Source: Diorhabda sublineata | Lineage: Eukaryota; Arthropoda; Insecta; Coleoptera; Chrysomelidae | DNA: 64,000 nt | NCBI RefSeq assembly: GCF_026230105.1 | Contig: NC_079476.1 | Location: 24,852,559 to 24,916,558, forward strand | Direction of reading: 5' to 3' | Part shown: piece after piece, positions 24,251 to 63,720 of the stretch | How the letters are laid out: each line of letters begins with the position of its first letter | How positions within the stretch are numbered: position 1 is the first letter of the stretch | Program-made: the position numbers and the translations under genes | The notes under the pieces: model-generated | Database searches by the model: none | What the model was told of the DNA's origin: nothing | The model's input: only the letters and a program-made list of their open reading frames with translations

Positions 24251-26494
24251 AAATCAGATCAGATTTACTGAGGCTAAAATCAGTCAATTGATTCAAACTT
24301 TTTTGTTTTTGTGTTTTACGGTTTTTTACTTTTATTTTATAAATATTTAATCATTATTTTTCAATATCACTTCTATTTTCTATTGATTAAACTGAATATC
24401 AAAATAAACAGTTCACATTCTATTTGAAAAAAATTACAACATGGCAACGACGTAAAACAGCTATAATATGATGCAAACATAAAGGTACACCTGGTACAAT
24501 TTTGACTGGATCGTCATCTTAAATTAATGCCGCGACAAAACTAAACGATGTTTTCCTTTTAAATCAAATATTATAACAAAAAACCTTAACCTACATTACC
24601 TACTGTTTACTAGTTTTTTGAAAAGTACAATGAATTACGAGGTAAATATTTTATAGTATTTTATCAATAACTGTATCAATATAATATATATTCACCGCTC
24701 AAAATAATTCACCCATTTAAGTTAAAAATTTAATCAAGCAATTATTAAATATATCTATTAACAGAGGGGGTATATAGTCTTTTTTGTGTTTTGAAGCTTG
24801 ATGCTTTTATTTGACGCTGCATTAATTTGAGATTGCGCACCAGTTGAAATTGTATCACGTGACTGAACAATTGACAGGCTAAGCCAGCATCTAACGTCAA
24901 CATGAAATTGCACCTTAATGACAAAGTCGTTTATACATACCAATTACTCTTTTCGGAAACGTAATTTATCTAATTATTACTTTGAACTATAATTTTATAA
25001 GGAAAAATATGGATTTATGGAGGACGGTTAAGGAGTGGAAATAATAAAATTGTTAATTTTATTTTATATTATACTACATATACACGAATACTTGTATAAA
25101 AACTATATTTTACAACAGATTATAAAATATATGCATAAATGTCCTTACAATTAAAATCAAGATGAAACAACATACAGCAACATTGGAATTCAAATAAATT
25201 ATTAAAAACTACAACTTTTATAAATAATGAAAGGAAAGATTTGAAGAATACTGAGCTTTATATTAATAGAAAGTAAGTTAACAATCCAAAAATTAATGAA
25301 TCAAGTCTCTCACAATCATTATTCGGGGATATTTGGTTTCTTTTAGGTACATTTCTAATGAATTTTGCGAACAGTGCTTGCACATGCATTCATCTTTTGA
25401 ATCAAGATCGATACAAATATAAACAATGAATTTATTCCACAGAAACACTTGAGATTATTTGAAATCAAAATACGAAATATATGACAATTCGACCTAGCGC
25501 GCATGTGTCATGCACGGCACGAAATGCAATATCTTGGAGCTTGCAAACTGTATGGATCATAGAGTTAATATTAAATATAGAGAGGGCAAGGTATGGGAGC
25601 TCTATTCTTATTGTATCGCCACGACGTTGAATTTTTGAGTAGTAGGAACGGCAAACGCGGACATTAACAAGTTTTGAAAAAGAGTGGTAGACCGATATTC
25701 TTTCTCTCTCTTCCAATAGTACTATTCCCCTTATGTTGTTCTCTCTGTTTTTAATATCAATTATATACTGTGGACCGGGTCAGCATTAGAAATGCTAACA
25801 TTGTTTCTTGTATGCCAAGCATGTCTGATGTTTTTCCACGCGAATTGCAGTAGAAATGTACCCTCAATTATAAAGATAACATAATCTGAAGAGAATTGTT
25901 CAGAACTTTAAGAGTAGTATACAAAAAAATATAAATACTATTATGTCTGTTAATACGTAATTTTCATGGTTTTAAATATAAACAAAAATATTTTGGTATG
26001 CTTATAAAAAATGATACCCATATGACATGTGAATAACCAATACTGTGAAGTTGGCTGCTAAATTTACCTGTTTCTTTGGCCAGTTACTAATAGTGATGAC
26101 AACCGATCAATTTTTCCCCTTGTTAATTTTAAAATCCCCTAAATTAAGCTAAAATACCCCAACTTATCATTTAATTTTCTGAAATTAAGAGTGAAGTTGG
26201 CATCATTGATTATTATTTTAAACAAATCTGCCAATTACAAAGAAGTGTTTAATGCGTTGGTTATGGGTTTGTTTGCTTCACGTTTCAGTCATTCTTGTTT
26301 ATTTTGTACTTTTTATTCAGTTTTAAGTTAACAAAAAATTGTATTAATGGTAAGTATATAAAAGTGGAAACTTTGTTTTGACCGTTAAGTATGATTCTTT
26401 TGATACATATCAACAGACAAACATTCTAAATACTTTTGGAAATCATTCTTTATTATAATACTAAATGAAATTATATATCAATTCACTCATGGTT

Positions 26495-27106
26495 TTATTT
26501 ATGTATTAAAATATGTCTCTTTAAATCTGGCATGTCTTTTGGGTAGTACGTGCATTTATGACATACTAATGGTGCTTTTAAATATTGCTCACATTGTTCT
26601 TGTGTTAAAATTGAAACATAACCTTTCGTTTCTATGCTATAAGCCACATCTAAAACAAACCTTATTGAAGAATAAATCTCATACATTGTTGAAATTATAT
26701 CACCTTCTGGTTTGAGAAAGAAATCGGTCGTAAAAGAATTCCAATGACGTTTTGTTTTCAAAAACTCTGAATTTAAATCGTTGCTGATAATGTGCATATG
26801 TAATTGCTTTATCGATGGTTCCGCATGATATCCCAACATAAAAGTACGCGATTTATCTTCTATATCTATTATATATTTAGCTACTTTTTCCATATGTCTC
26901 AGTATTGGGAGATGTGTCGAATTTAGTGCTTTTAAATCTCTAATATATGCTTTAGGAAGAATCAAATAATGTTTTTCTGCTTTTGGATAAGCATCTTTTA
27001 TCACAGTTACCCAGGCGTCCGTAGCTACTATAGCTTTGGGATTTCTCATACTTTTTAGAAGTCCTAGTTCCCAATCGGGTTTAAGCTTATTTGCAGGTGT
27101 AGTCAT
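26495..27106 (-). CDS. Aptx: Aprataxin-like DNA repair hydrolase (HIT + C2H2 zinc finger)
   Basis: Aprataxin removes AMP from 5' DNA ends left by abortive ligation, in the nucleus. Read without splicing this is 203 residues: a HIT domain (residues 5-130) with the histidine motif QLHMHII (101-107), the family signature KRHWNSF (119-125), and a C2H2 finger at the end (C182, C185, H198, H202). There is no N-terminal FHA domain, as in short aprataxins. The first histidine of the HIT triad is Gln; the central, catalytic histidine (103) is kept. Residues 141-157 look like an intron that keeps the frame (26637-26684); spliced, the protein would be 187 residues and align better between HIT and finger. 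The start is ATG at 27106, the first Met of the frame. The stop is TAA at 26495-26497. Confidence 0.9.
   Translation of the reverse strand: MTTPANKLKPDWELGLLKSMRNPKAIVATDAWVTVIKDAYPKAEKHYLILPKAYIRDLKALNSTHLPILRHMEKVAKYIIDIEDKSRTFMLGYHAEPSIKQLHMHIISNDLNSEFLKTKRHWNSFTTDFFLKPEGDIISTMYEIYSSIRFVLDVAYSIETKGYVSILTQEQCEQYLKAPLVCHKCTYYPKDMPDLKRHILIHK
26637..26684 (-). other. Aptx: Probable 48-nt intron inside the aprataxin gene
   Basis: On the minus strand the segment begins GTATGAG and ends CTTATAG. Its length is a multiple of three with no stop, so it is hidden within an open frame. Removing it deletes 16 residues that have no counterpart in human aprataxin and brings IISTI next to IETKGYVS, which matches the usual spacing to the zinc finger. 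Forty-eight bases is very short for an intron but within the range of small insect introns. Confidence 0.6.
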
Positions 27107-27300
27107 CTCTCAAAAATCATTACAATTCACAATATTTTGAAGATATAAACAACTCTATATAAAGCATTTGGTAAAGGAGCTCTATTTTATCTAATTTTTT
27201 TGAAATTTGAATTATAAATATAATTTGATTGAACTTGCTTTATGCAGTATATTAACGATAAATAATTATAAATTACTGGTAAACCAAATAAAAATTCCCT

Positions 27301-27393
27301 TTATGGGTACATTTTATCATACAAATTTGGAAACCTCATGACACTATTCATAAGTGTTCCATTCTCTAAAGGATATTGCAGACTTTCAGGCAT
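27301..27393 (-). other. Short open frame upstream of aprataxin (30 codons)
   Basis: The frame runs from ATG at 27393 to TAA at 27301 (MPESLQYPLENGTLMNSVMR and ten more residues). Its residue mix is less AT-biased than most chance frames here. It lies 195 bp upstream of the aprataxin start on the same strand, so it could be an upstream frame in the 5' leader, an unannotated small protein, or chance. I recognise no family. Confidence 0.2.
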
Positions 27394-28161
27394 TGCTTTT
27401 ACCTATTTTTTTTATATCAGTTTTAAAAATAAAACACCACAGGGGAAATCGTCGCATTAACAGAATAATATTTCCATAAACAAAAAACAAGGATATTGTA
27501 AACAAAACAATACCATGAATACAGACTGACATGATCTATTCTGTGCCCATAACCTCACAAAATTAAGAAGTTAGAAGTTTACGAACTCTTAGTTTATTTT
27601 TATTAAAGTTTACTGTTAATTATCTGCATGAACTACAAGTACAAATTCAGTGTCTCTTAACTAGTAATTTAATTTGTTAGTTTAATAGTTATCTTTAATT
27701 TTGGCTCCATAAACCAAGCTTTATATTAGAAATATTTACAAATACCTAAACGTTGTTTAATAATTATTACTTAAATGAATAATGCAGTTGGTAGAAAAAA
27801 AATATATAAGTGTGTATCTGAATATATAATTTCATCTTATCATTAAAAAAATAAAAAGTACTAGTTCGAAATAATTACAAATATGAACGATAGTAATTTT
27901 GAATTTACTGATATTGCATTGATATTGATATCTAAAGTTACACACTTGTTTTCAACTTCACTTATTGTTAACTAAAAACAAAACAAGATTTGAAAATATT
28001 TAACTTCTATCGTTTGAAAACTGTAGGTACTTTTACTAGCATTCCAACAAAATTCGTTGTACATAAATTTTTTTCGTAAACAATAATAATCTATATAATT
28101 CAAAATTTGAATGTGAAACTGCACAATTTATGAAATTAAATATCAACCAAACTTACTTGTC

Positions 28162-28403
28162 CTAATATATTAAGTTTGCTTCACAGAAAAAATAAGTTTT
28201 ATTTTGATATTTTTTTCGAATAACCCCATACGCCGTACAGTAAGCTGGTTTAGGATTAAATAAAAGTACTTCTTCTCTATTTTGGCCTCCACCTAAACAG
28301 TATTTGGCCAGCGCTGGTTTTTGCTTTTATTTATTTTAAACCAAAGCTTATACTTTTTCTGTTTCTTTTTTAATGACTTCTGTTCTTCTCGTGAGCTAGA
28401 CAT
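28162..28403 (-). pseudogene. Unidentified broken coding stretch
   Basis: The minus strand has an ATG frame from 28403 (MSSSREEQKSLKKKQKKYKL, 36 codons). It overlaps a second frame from 28326 to 28162 that is open for 54 codons and looks protein-like (KPALAKYCLGGGQNREEVLL, then FNPKPAYCTAYGVIRKKY). A frameshift or small intron could join them. I do not recognise a family. It may be a retropseudogene, the 3' part of the adjacent LINE, or a small gene. Confidence 0.3.
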
Positions 28404-28659
28404 GTTAAAAAAAGACAATCACAACAGGGGTTAAAACTTTTCTCGCTCAGGGGCAAAAGCCGAGCATTTCACAAATTTGGGATGTTGCCTCGGTTAGGAA
28501 AAATAGGACCTGGGTCTTTTTACTTATTTTCATATTTAGTTTCAAATGTATATGTGTATTATAATTAATATTTTTGTTTATATCTCAATTTTGTATATTT
28601 TGATAAATTTCATGATTATATTTATAATGTTGTAGTTTTCTCTGTTTAAAATGTTGGAT

Positions 28660-30090
28660 AACGTAATTGGTGTAGGTATTTTTAGTTCAATTAGCTTGTT
28701 ATATAAATCAAAATTGGGGGCATCCGAAATACCCCTAAATATTTAATATTGTCCTTGAAGTCAATTTCCTTGCCGTTTATTTCAATATTTTCACTTGTTG
28801 CCCAGTTTCGTCTATTGTTTTTGAAAATTATTGCCGCGCATTTGTCAGTGGATGTTTGAAAGTTATGCCTGTTAGTCCACTGATGAAATTTCTTTGATCA
28901 TTTTTTGACGATCCATTCCTTCCAGTGCAATTACCATATCGTCGGCGTATTGTATTATCCTGAATTTTTTGTTAATATAATGTACTGATTTGGTGTAGAT
29001 GTTGAAAAGGACTGGGCTCAGGGGTGAAACTTGGGTTAAACCTTGACTGTTGCTTTTTGGTCCTATTAAATTCCCTTCTGTATCTTTTACATATAAATTT
29101 CTGTTGCAGAATAAATTAAATATAAAGTTTGTTATTTTAATTTCACTCATTACGTTATATAGCATATGTAGGTCTACACTGTCATAAGCAGCCTTTAAGT
29201 CAATGAATACTGCTAGTAGGAGCTTTTTTTTCGGTGAATGCTTCTAAGACAGAATGTGTTTCATCCATTCTATTCTTGTTTTTATAATGCCCTCTAATAC
29301 TTTACCCGCGCACGATGTTAATGCAATAGGTCTGTAACTGTTGTGGTTTTCTGCATTTTTTCCAGGTTTCAGAAATGGTAGTATTATGGTTTCTTTCCAT
29401 TCTATTGGAATTTTATTTATTTTAACCATCTTGTTATATATCCCAATTAGTTTGTTTTGTGTGTTTTTGTCTAGATTTTTAATCATCGAATAGGCGATTC
29501 CGTCTTTCCCAATTATTGCTTTGTCTTTTTTCCTTGAAATTATGTTGTTGAATTCGTTATATGTTCAAACTTGTCATTACAAGTTGCTAGACTGAATTCT
29601 GGGTTGATATTACAAATAGTTAGGCTTTCTAAAATTTTCCCTCCTATTTGATGGTTCGGAAGATTAGTGTAATTGTTCTGAGAATAATTTTTGAAGCCTT
29701 TGATTATTTTCCAAATTTTATTGGTTGGTGTCTCTCTATTGATAGTACTGCTAAATTCTCTAAATGATTGTTTCTTTTTATTTTTTAATTTTAGTTTTAC
29801 ATATGCTTTTATCCTTTTGAGTTCAATGTAATTTTCCAAGCTAGGTAAATTTATAAATTTGTTGATGTTTTCTCTACTACGCATATATTCACACTTGTCG
29901 GCCGAAAACGCATATCTTATGGTCTCTGTTGGCACTAATTCTACTTTATTAGTTTCTTCGTCACCATCCTTCGAATTATTTGTTGTTTCCGCCTTTAAAT
30001 CTACCCGGTCTATGAATTTATTTTTCCTTAGAAATCGCTTTGCTTCTAAAACTTTTATTGCCCCATTATTTACTTTTGAATATTAATTTA
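28660..30090 (-). mobile_element. LINE retrotransposon, degenerate (RT domain)
   Basis: On the minus strand three consecutive broken frames cover the region between endonuclease and RT (29935-29540) and the RT domain. The latter has IPIEWKETIILPFLKPGKN, YRPIALTSCAGKVLEGII (29486-29244), then GLTQVSPLSPVLFNIY and the catalytic box IIQYADDMVIA (29165-28872). Order and motifs are those of Jockey/I-type LINEs. Frameshifts separate the pieces, so it is dead. It lies between par-1 and aprataxin. Confidence 0.88.
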
Positions 30091-30244
30091 ATATTTCATC
30101 TGAAATTGATTTGTCTATGTATTTGACTATTCCTTTACATGAAATGTTTTTTCTTGGTATAAAAACTTCGTACCCTTTAATTCTAACATTTTAATTTATC
30201 AAAAATTCATTAGTATCGGTATATTTTGAAAATTCTACACTGAT

Positions 30245-30530
30245 CCTGTTTTTGGTGGACCTGGTAAACTGGTGTTTCTATGGTGAAATATACCCTTTTG
30301 CTTCTTTGGTGGAATGTATGGTATGATCAAATTAATCCTTTTGTTTCTATGGTGGAATGTATATTTATTACCTTTATGCTGGAAAGTACTCTTTTGCCTC
30401 TTAAGTTGGGATGTATTCTCAGTCTTTACGATGCAATATAGTCTTTTGTCTCTATAAAGGGATATAAACTTTTGTTTCCATGGTAAAATGTACTCTTTTT
30501 TGTCTACGATGGAATGTATTTGTTTGTTTA
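30245..30530. repeat. Degenerate ~37-bp tandem repeat
   Basis: Units of the form CTTTTGTTTCTATGGTGGAA followed by TGTA recur about seven or eight times with divergence. It lies next to the 5' side of the LINE remnant. Confidence 0.7.
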
Positions 30531-31889
30531 GAAAGCTTTAGTTGTAGTACTAAAAATATTAGGTTTATTCTGGGTAGGCTTATAGTTTGGGACAAAAATA
30601 AAACCAATATTAATGAGTTCAATTTTATTATAAATGATCAATAGCTTAACTAACATAAAAGTGCCCATCCCCAGTGAAAGAATTGTATTTGAATGGAAAG
30701 CAAACAATGCTCTTTACAGCGTAATCCACTAATCTAAGCTGTTCTTCTAACAATTATTATATTTCATTACTATATTATTATAAATCCAATGGAACACCAC
30801 CTTACCTTTCCTAGCGGCGAAAAACGAAAAAAAAAAACGATAATGATAAAAAAAATATGCACAAAATGAAACTACCTTTAAATCCTAAAAAGTTGAACGA
30901 AAAAAACTTATGAAGTTTATTACTTGAATACTTCTTCAAAATAATTAAATTGTAATTAAATCAGAAAAATAATTCTGGAAACGTCGATTCGACGCATTAA
31001 ATTTTTTAAATACAGAATTTCTTTTTTTTAAAGTAGCATCTGTAATAAACCTAATAAAGATTTATTTTCGAACTACTTGGTACTAGAAAAAGTAAGGTTG
31101 ATTTAAAGAGGTGAAAATGGAGTTTTTTTCCTTTTTTTGTTTATCTAAGTACACTCATAATGAACAGATCTTACATTTTTTTAAATGTTAATGGGTTTAC
31201 TACATTCACATTTCACAGGAAAATCGAGTATTTTAAAGCCTGATTTTAACATGTTTATTTCACCAATTCCATACACCAACTTTATTTCTATAAAGTTTCA
31301 ATTCAAATTGAGGGTTGTATTCGTATGAATAAAAATTTTAATTTGGAAAAATTGGAGTAAAATCAAATAGAGAGTGCCTGTTAATATGGAAAATAGAACT
31401 TTTCAAAATGAGTTTGGAAACTGAAAACATTGAAATACTACTAAAAAGTTAATTCACAAGTGGAAAATAGAAATTGAGTTTTGGAAAATAGTTTATTCCA
31501 ACCTGATGTCTAACAATTGTAGTCAAATTGTTTTTGAGTAGATAAATAATTGCAAAAGATATAAACAAATAAAGAACAAGAAAAATAGTTTTTTACAAAT
31601 ATTTTAAAAAATGTTGGGGAGAATTTTTAGTTTAATGCTTATAACTAAAACGTTTTTATTGAAACTTTCTTTTCTTTTACGAATTTTTTCTTCAAATTCC
31701 TCATTTTTTTTATAGTTTTCAAAATATAGATATCTTTTTCATCATCTTTATTTGTTTATATATCTCTTAATTATTTATATGCCAAAAAAATACATTTCCA
31801 TATATTCCATATATATTTCCAAATATATTTTTTCACCAATTTGTAAACAAGTGTCCAATAAATTGAGATGTTAATACCTATCGATATTC

Positions 31890-32530
31890 TATTTGTACTT
31901 CAAATGGACCGTTAAATGAAATTAGTGCAAAAAAAATAAATTTAACTGATGAGCCACGTTCTATATTGAAAAGAAGAACTTGAGTCTCAAGAGTGAAAAC
32001 AAAATAACTAAGAGATCATTAATTGACATTATAGCATCAAAGTTGACTGATCTAAGCTATGTTTAACTGTTGGTTAAATGGATAAAGTGACTTGAGACTC
32101 AATAATCCGAATAAGATAGTTATAAAGTGTGGTAGTTCAAATGTACCGTTAATTGACATTATAGCATCAAAATAACTGATGTAAGTCATAGTTATGTATG
32201 GGAAAAGTGTCATTTAGTTAATTGGATACTGATTTAGACCCAGGAAGAGGAAAAAAATAATTTTTATCCCAGCTCTTGATAGATTTGAACTAAAATAAGA
32301 AAATAATTATCTAAAGTGAAGGATGGTAGTTCAAATGGACCGCTAATGATATTCGTGCTATTCAAAGTGATTATTTAGTTTCAAAATAATAAAAAGTTGT
32401 CGATAACGAATTGTAGTGGTTCAAATGTTAATTTATTAAGTCCAATGATATCAAAGTTATTTGCTCAGTAGGTAGATTGGATAGTATAAGGAGTTAGATG
32501 CTACGAGTAGTTCAAATGTACTTTTAAATA
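31890..32530. repeat. Degenerate tandem repeat of roughly 90-230 bp spacing
   Basis: The phrase GTAGTTCAAATG(T/G)ACC(G) recurs near 31898, 32132, 32328, 32417 and 32509. ATTGACATTATAGCATCAAA occurs twice (32022 and 32153). This looks like an old satellite-type array in the par-1 downstream region. Confidence 0.6.
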
Positions 32531-33819
32531 CTGTTATCGGGAACAATTGTTGGTAGATTTGATTTAATAGTGGGTGTATGAAATTGTATACTGAAAATTC
32601 TGAACGATTAACAACATTTACTTAACATATTTTTGTGTGGAAAATGCTGCAAACGGTTCGGTGAGAAAAATGAAAATTTTACAAAAAATGGTAGTTAATG
32701 AAAAAAAATCAGAATTTATGTTGAAATTATTGCATATTCTAATATATATCTATATATTTGTTACTATACAGAATGTGATACAGAGTGAGTCAATAGAGAT
32801 ATACTGTAATACACTTTTTAAGAATGGAAAATAAATCCTCTACTAAGATGTATACATAGTTTATATTAAAATCTGTTTAAACTGTATTTTTTTTTGTTAT
32901 ATAAGTCACAAGTATATATTTGTTTTAATAGTTATTAGAGAAAATATTTTCCGATACATCACAGTATTAGCTCATTCTGATGTATTTTTAACTATGTACA
33001 ATTTTTTTTTTAATATTTTGGACAACGATTTCTCATTAAATTTAACAACAAATAAAATATTGAAAACAAAATATTCAAATTTATTTGTCGTTAATATCAA
33101 TATATGTGTTCGATTAAGGAAAATGACTTATATCTGATTTATATTTATACATAAGTAATTAATCAGTTCTAAATGTTGAAAAAATTCGTTCCAAATACAT
33201 TTTTCGGATCCAACATATATTTTTAAAGCATTACCGATATTTTCTTCAACAATATACTCCAGTATAGTTTTTCTTTATTAAATTGTCAACCTGATAAATG
33301 CAAATGCAGTAGTACTGCGATAAATATACTATATATATAAGGTAAACATGAAAAATTGTCCCATATACATTATTAACTCGCTTTTGAAACAAAAATATGT
33401 CGGACAAATGTAGTAAAATCCCAGAAAAAGGTTTAACGAACATCTACAACGTATTTACATTCAATATAATTATTTTTCAATTCAAATTACCTTCTATATT
33501 TAATATATATAAATTGCAGTACAATAATTTGTTAAAAATATTAAATTTCTATAAGTTACAACATTCAGTCTTACACACAAACTTTCATACAATATTTACA
33601 AAATTCAATTTGAAAAACGTACCTACTAAAAAAATGTTCATTTATATTTGTTTGTGACTCAGGGATCCGCACTATCAAAATGAAAAAAAAATTTATAAAA
33701 ATCACATAAAAAATTATACTCGCAACGACTAGATTACAGCCGAACGGTTATAAGTTTCAACATGATTAACGGACGTAGATCAATTCATTTCCCTTCCATA
33801 AAAGGAGTTTCCGGAACCG

Positions 33820-33920
33820 ATATTTAAGTTATCTTCTACAGGGTTTAATGATAAACAGTTCACTTCTAGTCCCTGAAGACGTTAACTCGAGTATCGAAAC
33901 GTGATAATCCTATCTTCATA
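33820..33920. repeat. Dispersed repeat with CTGAAGACG / CGAAACGTG signature
   Basis: The phrases CCTGAAGACGTTAAC and TATCGAAACGTG resemble the ends of a common class of insect dispersed repeats. The assignment is by resemblance only. Confidence 0.3.
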
Positions 33921-34284
33921 TTTCGTTAATTGAAGATATTTAATTGCGGTGAATGTCATTTTAGGAAGATGTAATGCATGAAAGTATGTTCTATGAGATT
34001 GATTTTGAATTAATCTACTTGCATAATACGAAAAGTATTTGGCCATCTCAAGAAATCACAAGATGCATGTGAATCGGTGCGTAAAACTTTGAAAAAAAAA
34101 ATCAAAATACTTAAGTAAAGGCAACAACAAAACAAAAATACTAAATACAATAAATATTTATGAACCGATATATAAAATAATACGGTTTATTATTTTTACT
34201 ACTAAAGTACTGTTAATATCGATCCACGTTTGAAACCAAATCATTGAAATTATTGGAGATAAGAAATTAGTAACGAGAGATCTA

Positions 34285-34287
<3 letters not shown>

Positions 34288-34343
<56 letters not shown>
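34288..34343. repeat. (AT)n microsatellite
   Basis: 56 bp of uninterrupted AT dinucleotide. Confidence 0.99.
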
Positions 34344-34344
<1 letters not shown>

Positions 34345-34599
34345 GAGGCGAATTAAAAATATGTGACCGAAACAATCAGAGTGTACCACCAATTCAAATA
34401 TTTTGGGGCCTTGATAACTGAAGATAATCACGTGACAACAAAAGTTGCTGTTGGTAATGGACGCTCCTAGGTAGTCCCGAGAGCGCTCGACCTCACGAAG
34501 ATCAAAGCTCACAATTTACAAGATAATAATCCGTCTCGTAGTCACATGGACTATGACGACGACAAGTAAGCGAATTTTGAACTGTTGGAAACTTAAGAT

Positions 34600-34890
34600 C
34601 CTGCCCTGTTGGTTAGAAGGATCCAGAGGAATTGTGAGCTGAGACAGATTTGGTGGTGTTCATCCGGAGGTTCCGTCTGAGGTGACTGGGACACGTGGGT
34701 AGGATGATTTTTGTTCGATGGTCGCGCAGAATTCCTGGAGGACGAAGACCGTGCCTTCGTTGGTTGGAGAACCGGAACTAGTTAGGGATTCGACGTTGGA
34801 GGCATCATGCTCAGGACAGAAAGGATTGGCAGTTGATTGTTGAGGTTCTCAATAGACCGTAGCACCGGTTGAAGAAGAAAAAGAAGAATG
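34600..34890 (+). mobile_element. LINE 3' fragment
   Basis: The plus strand reads RRFRLR, stop, LGHVGRMIFVRWSRRIPGGR and then RPCLRWLENRN with RRWRHHAQDRKDWQLIVEVL. This is the conserved tail of insect endonuclease/RT LINEs (LGHVxRM...GRPRLRWLDxV...DRxxWR). Stops replace two Trp/Leu positions. An AAGAAGAAAAAGAAGAA tail follows. Confidence 0.7.
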
Positions 34891-35383
34891 ACCAAAATAG
34901 TTTTACATAACGTGATATTTCTGGCCTTTGTTATTATTTAAATGGTCCTCCGAACTGGGTAAATAAACAAAAAAAAAATCGAAAAAAAAAAATAATCTTC
35001 CTGACACATATTGAAAATTCGTCTCGTATGAAATTTCAATGTAGAATTTCGTATTTTCGTTTATTCAATTCCACATATCACAAGCAAAGAGTCTGGATTT
35101 ATTATTATCGACTAAATGTTTTAGATTATTATTCGAAAAAAAATTTTGTGAGACTGAATTTTGATTTAGGGTATTTTAAATTTTTTGAAATTTGTTGTTT
35201 GCCTGATATTTTAAATCAAAGATTGAAATTCGTTATCAGTAATCAGCTGGTACACATTTTTTTTTCGAACACTAAAAAAATTGAGATGGAAGTCGCTACA
35301 CACGCACACACACATACACTGTTCGCGCAATTTTTTTTCTACGTTGGCTCGCTGTTCGCTATCTCTGGCTCTTTAACAAGCAG

Positions 35384-62442
<27,059 letters not shown>

Positions 62443-62799
62443 CTGAAAATTAAAATCGACAAAAAAAATTAATCAAAAATCATCATTTTCTTTGAAACGT
62501 CGTCGCATGTTATTGAATTTTTTAAATTTATAGTCGCGAAAATTTGTCAAAGACGATATCAAATGGTATAGTCGTTGCAATAATCCAATTCGGGTTAAAA
62601 ATTTGATTTATTCTGCCAATTTGTGATATAATCGAATATTAGTAGGAGGTGATGATTACAAATCACTTTCTTTCAATTAAATTAATTATTTTATTGATAA
62701 TATACATACTTTAACATCCATCCAATATTCAGAGAATCCCTGAAAGTAAATATCATTGTGTTGTATTTATTTAAGAGATTTAGCGTATTTGAAATAAGG

Positions 62800-63516
62800 G
62801 AAAGTCACACAAGGTCAAAATCACTCAAACATAGTCAAAGTTAGACAAACTGCACTCTAAGTCAAAGTCAAATTTCCACAAAATTTGTAGTTCTTTTCAT
62901 ATACACAACCGTAGTCAAAGTTAGACAAACATACGTAATCATAATCAAAGTTATTCAAAAATTTGTAATGAATGTCACACAAATATTTGTAGTCAAGGCT
63001 ATACAAGCATACATAGTCAAAATTACAAATAGTTAATGTTTGACAAACATTTGTGTCAAAGTCTCACAAATATAATCAAAGTTAGACAAATTGTAGTCAA
63101 AGTCAAATTTACTTAAAAGTATTTGTAATGAATATTACTTGTAGGTTATACAAACACTCATAGTAATGGTGAAACTCACACAAACATCTGTAGTCAAAGT
63201 TAGACAAGCATTAGTAGTCTTGGTTAAAGTCATACAACAACAAACAAATTCCACTAACATTCATAGTCATAGTGAATATTCAACAAACATTCGTAATCAT
63301 AGTCATAGAACCACAAACATTCGTAGTCATAGTCCATGTTCAACAAACATTGGTAGTCATAGTAAATGTTCATCAAACATTTGTAATTAAAGTTAATGTT
63401 TGACAACATTACAACATTCATAGTAAAAGTTCCAAAACATTCATAGTCAAATCCTAGTTTTGACAATGTTTGGTTTAAAATCGAATCAAATAAAGCAGTG
63501 AATGTTTTTCATATAA

Positions 63517-63583
<67 letters not shown>

Positions 63584-63720
63584 ATGCAAGTTTGTTTTAT
63601 ATTGTCATAATTCAAGAATTCATAGTCAAAGTTCCAAAAAAATTCGTAGTCATAGTCAAAGCCACACAATATTCATGGTTCAAGTTACAAAAGTCATAAT
63701 TGAATTCTACTTTTGACAAA
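62800..63720. repeat. Satellite-like array; exact 30-bp period in the core
   Basis: At 63258, 63288, 63318, 63348, 63378 (and about 63408) the unit CATTCGTAGTCATAGT... ACAAA starts every 30 bp. Flanking DNA on both sides carries decayed units (AGTCAAAGTTAGACAAA). An (AT)n block at 63518-63580 interrupts it. The 10-residue periodic open frames on both strands here are by-products. Confidence 0.9.
63518..63580. repeat. (AT)n microsatellite
   Basis: 63 bp of AT dinucleotide inside the 30-bp repeat region. Confidence 0.99.

Noticed and set aside
25465..25716. 83-codon minus-strand frame between the Cep170-like gene and aprataxin
   Set aside because: Modestly protein-like, but with no recognisable motif, splice context or neighbour; possibly old repeat.
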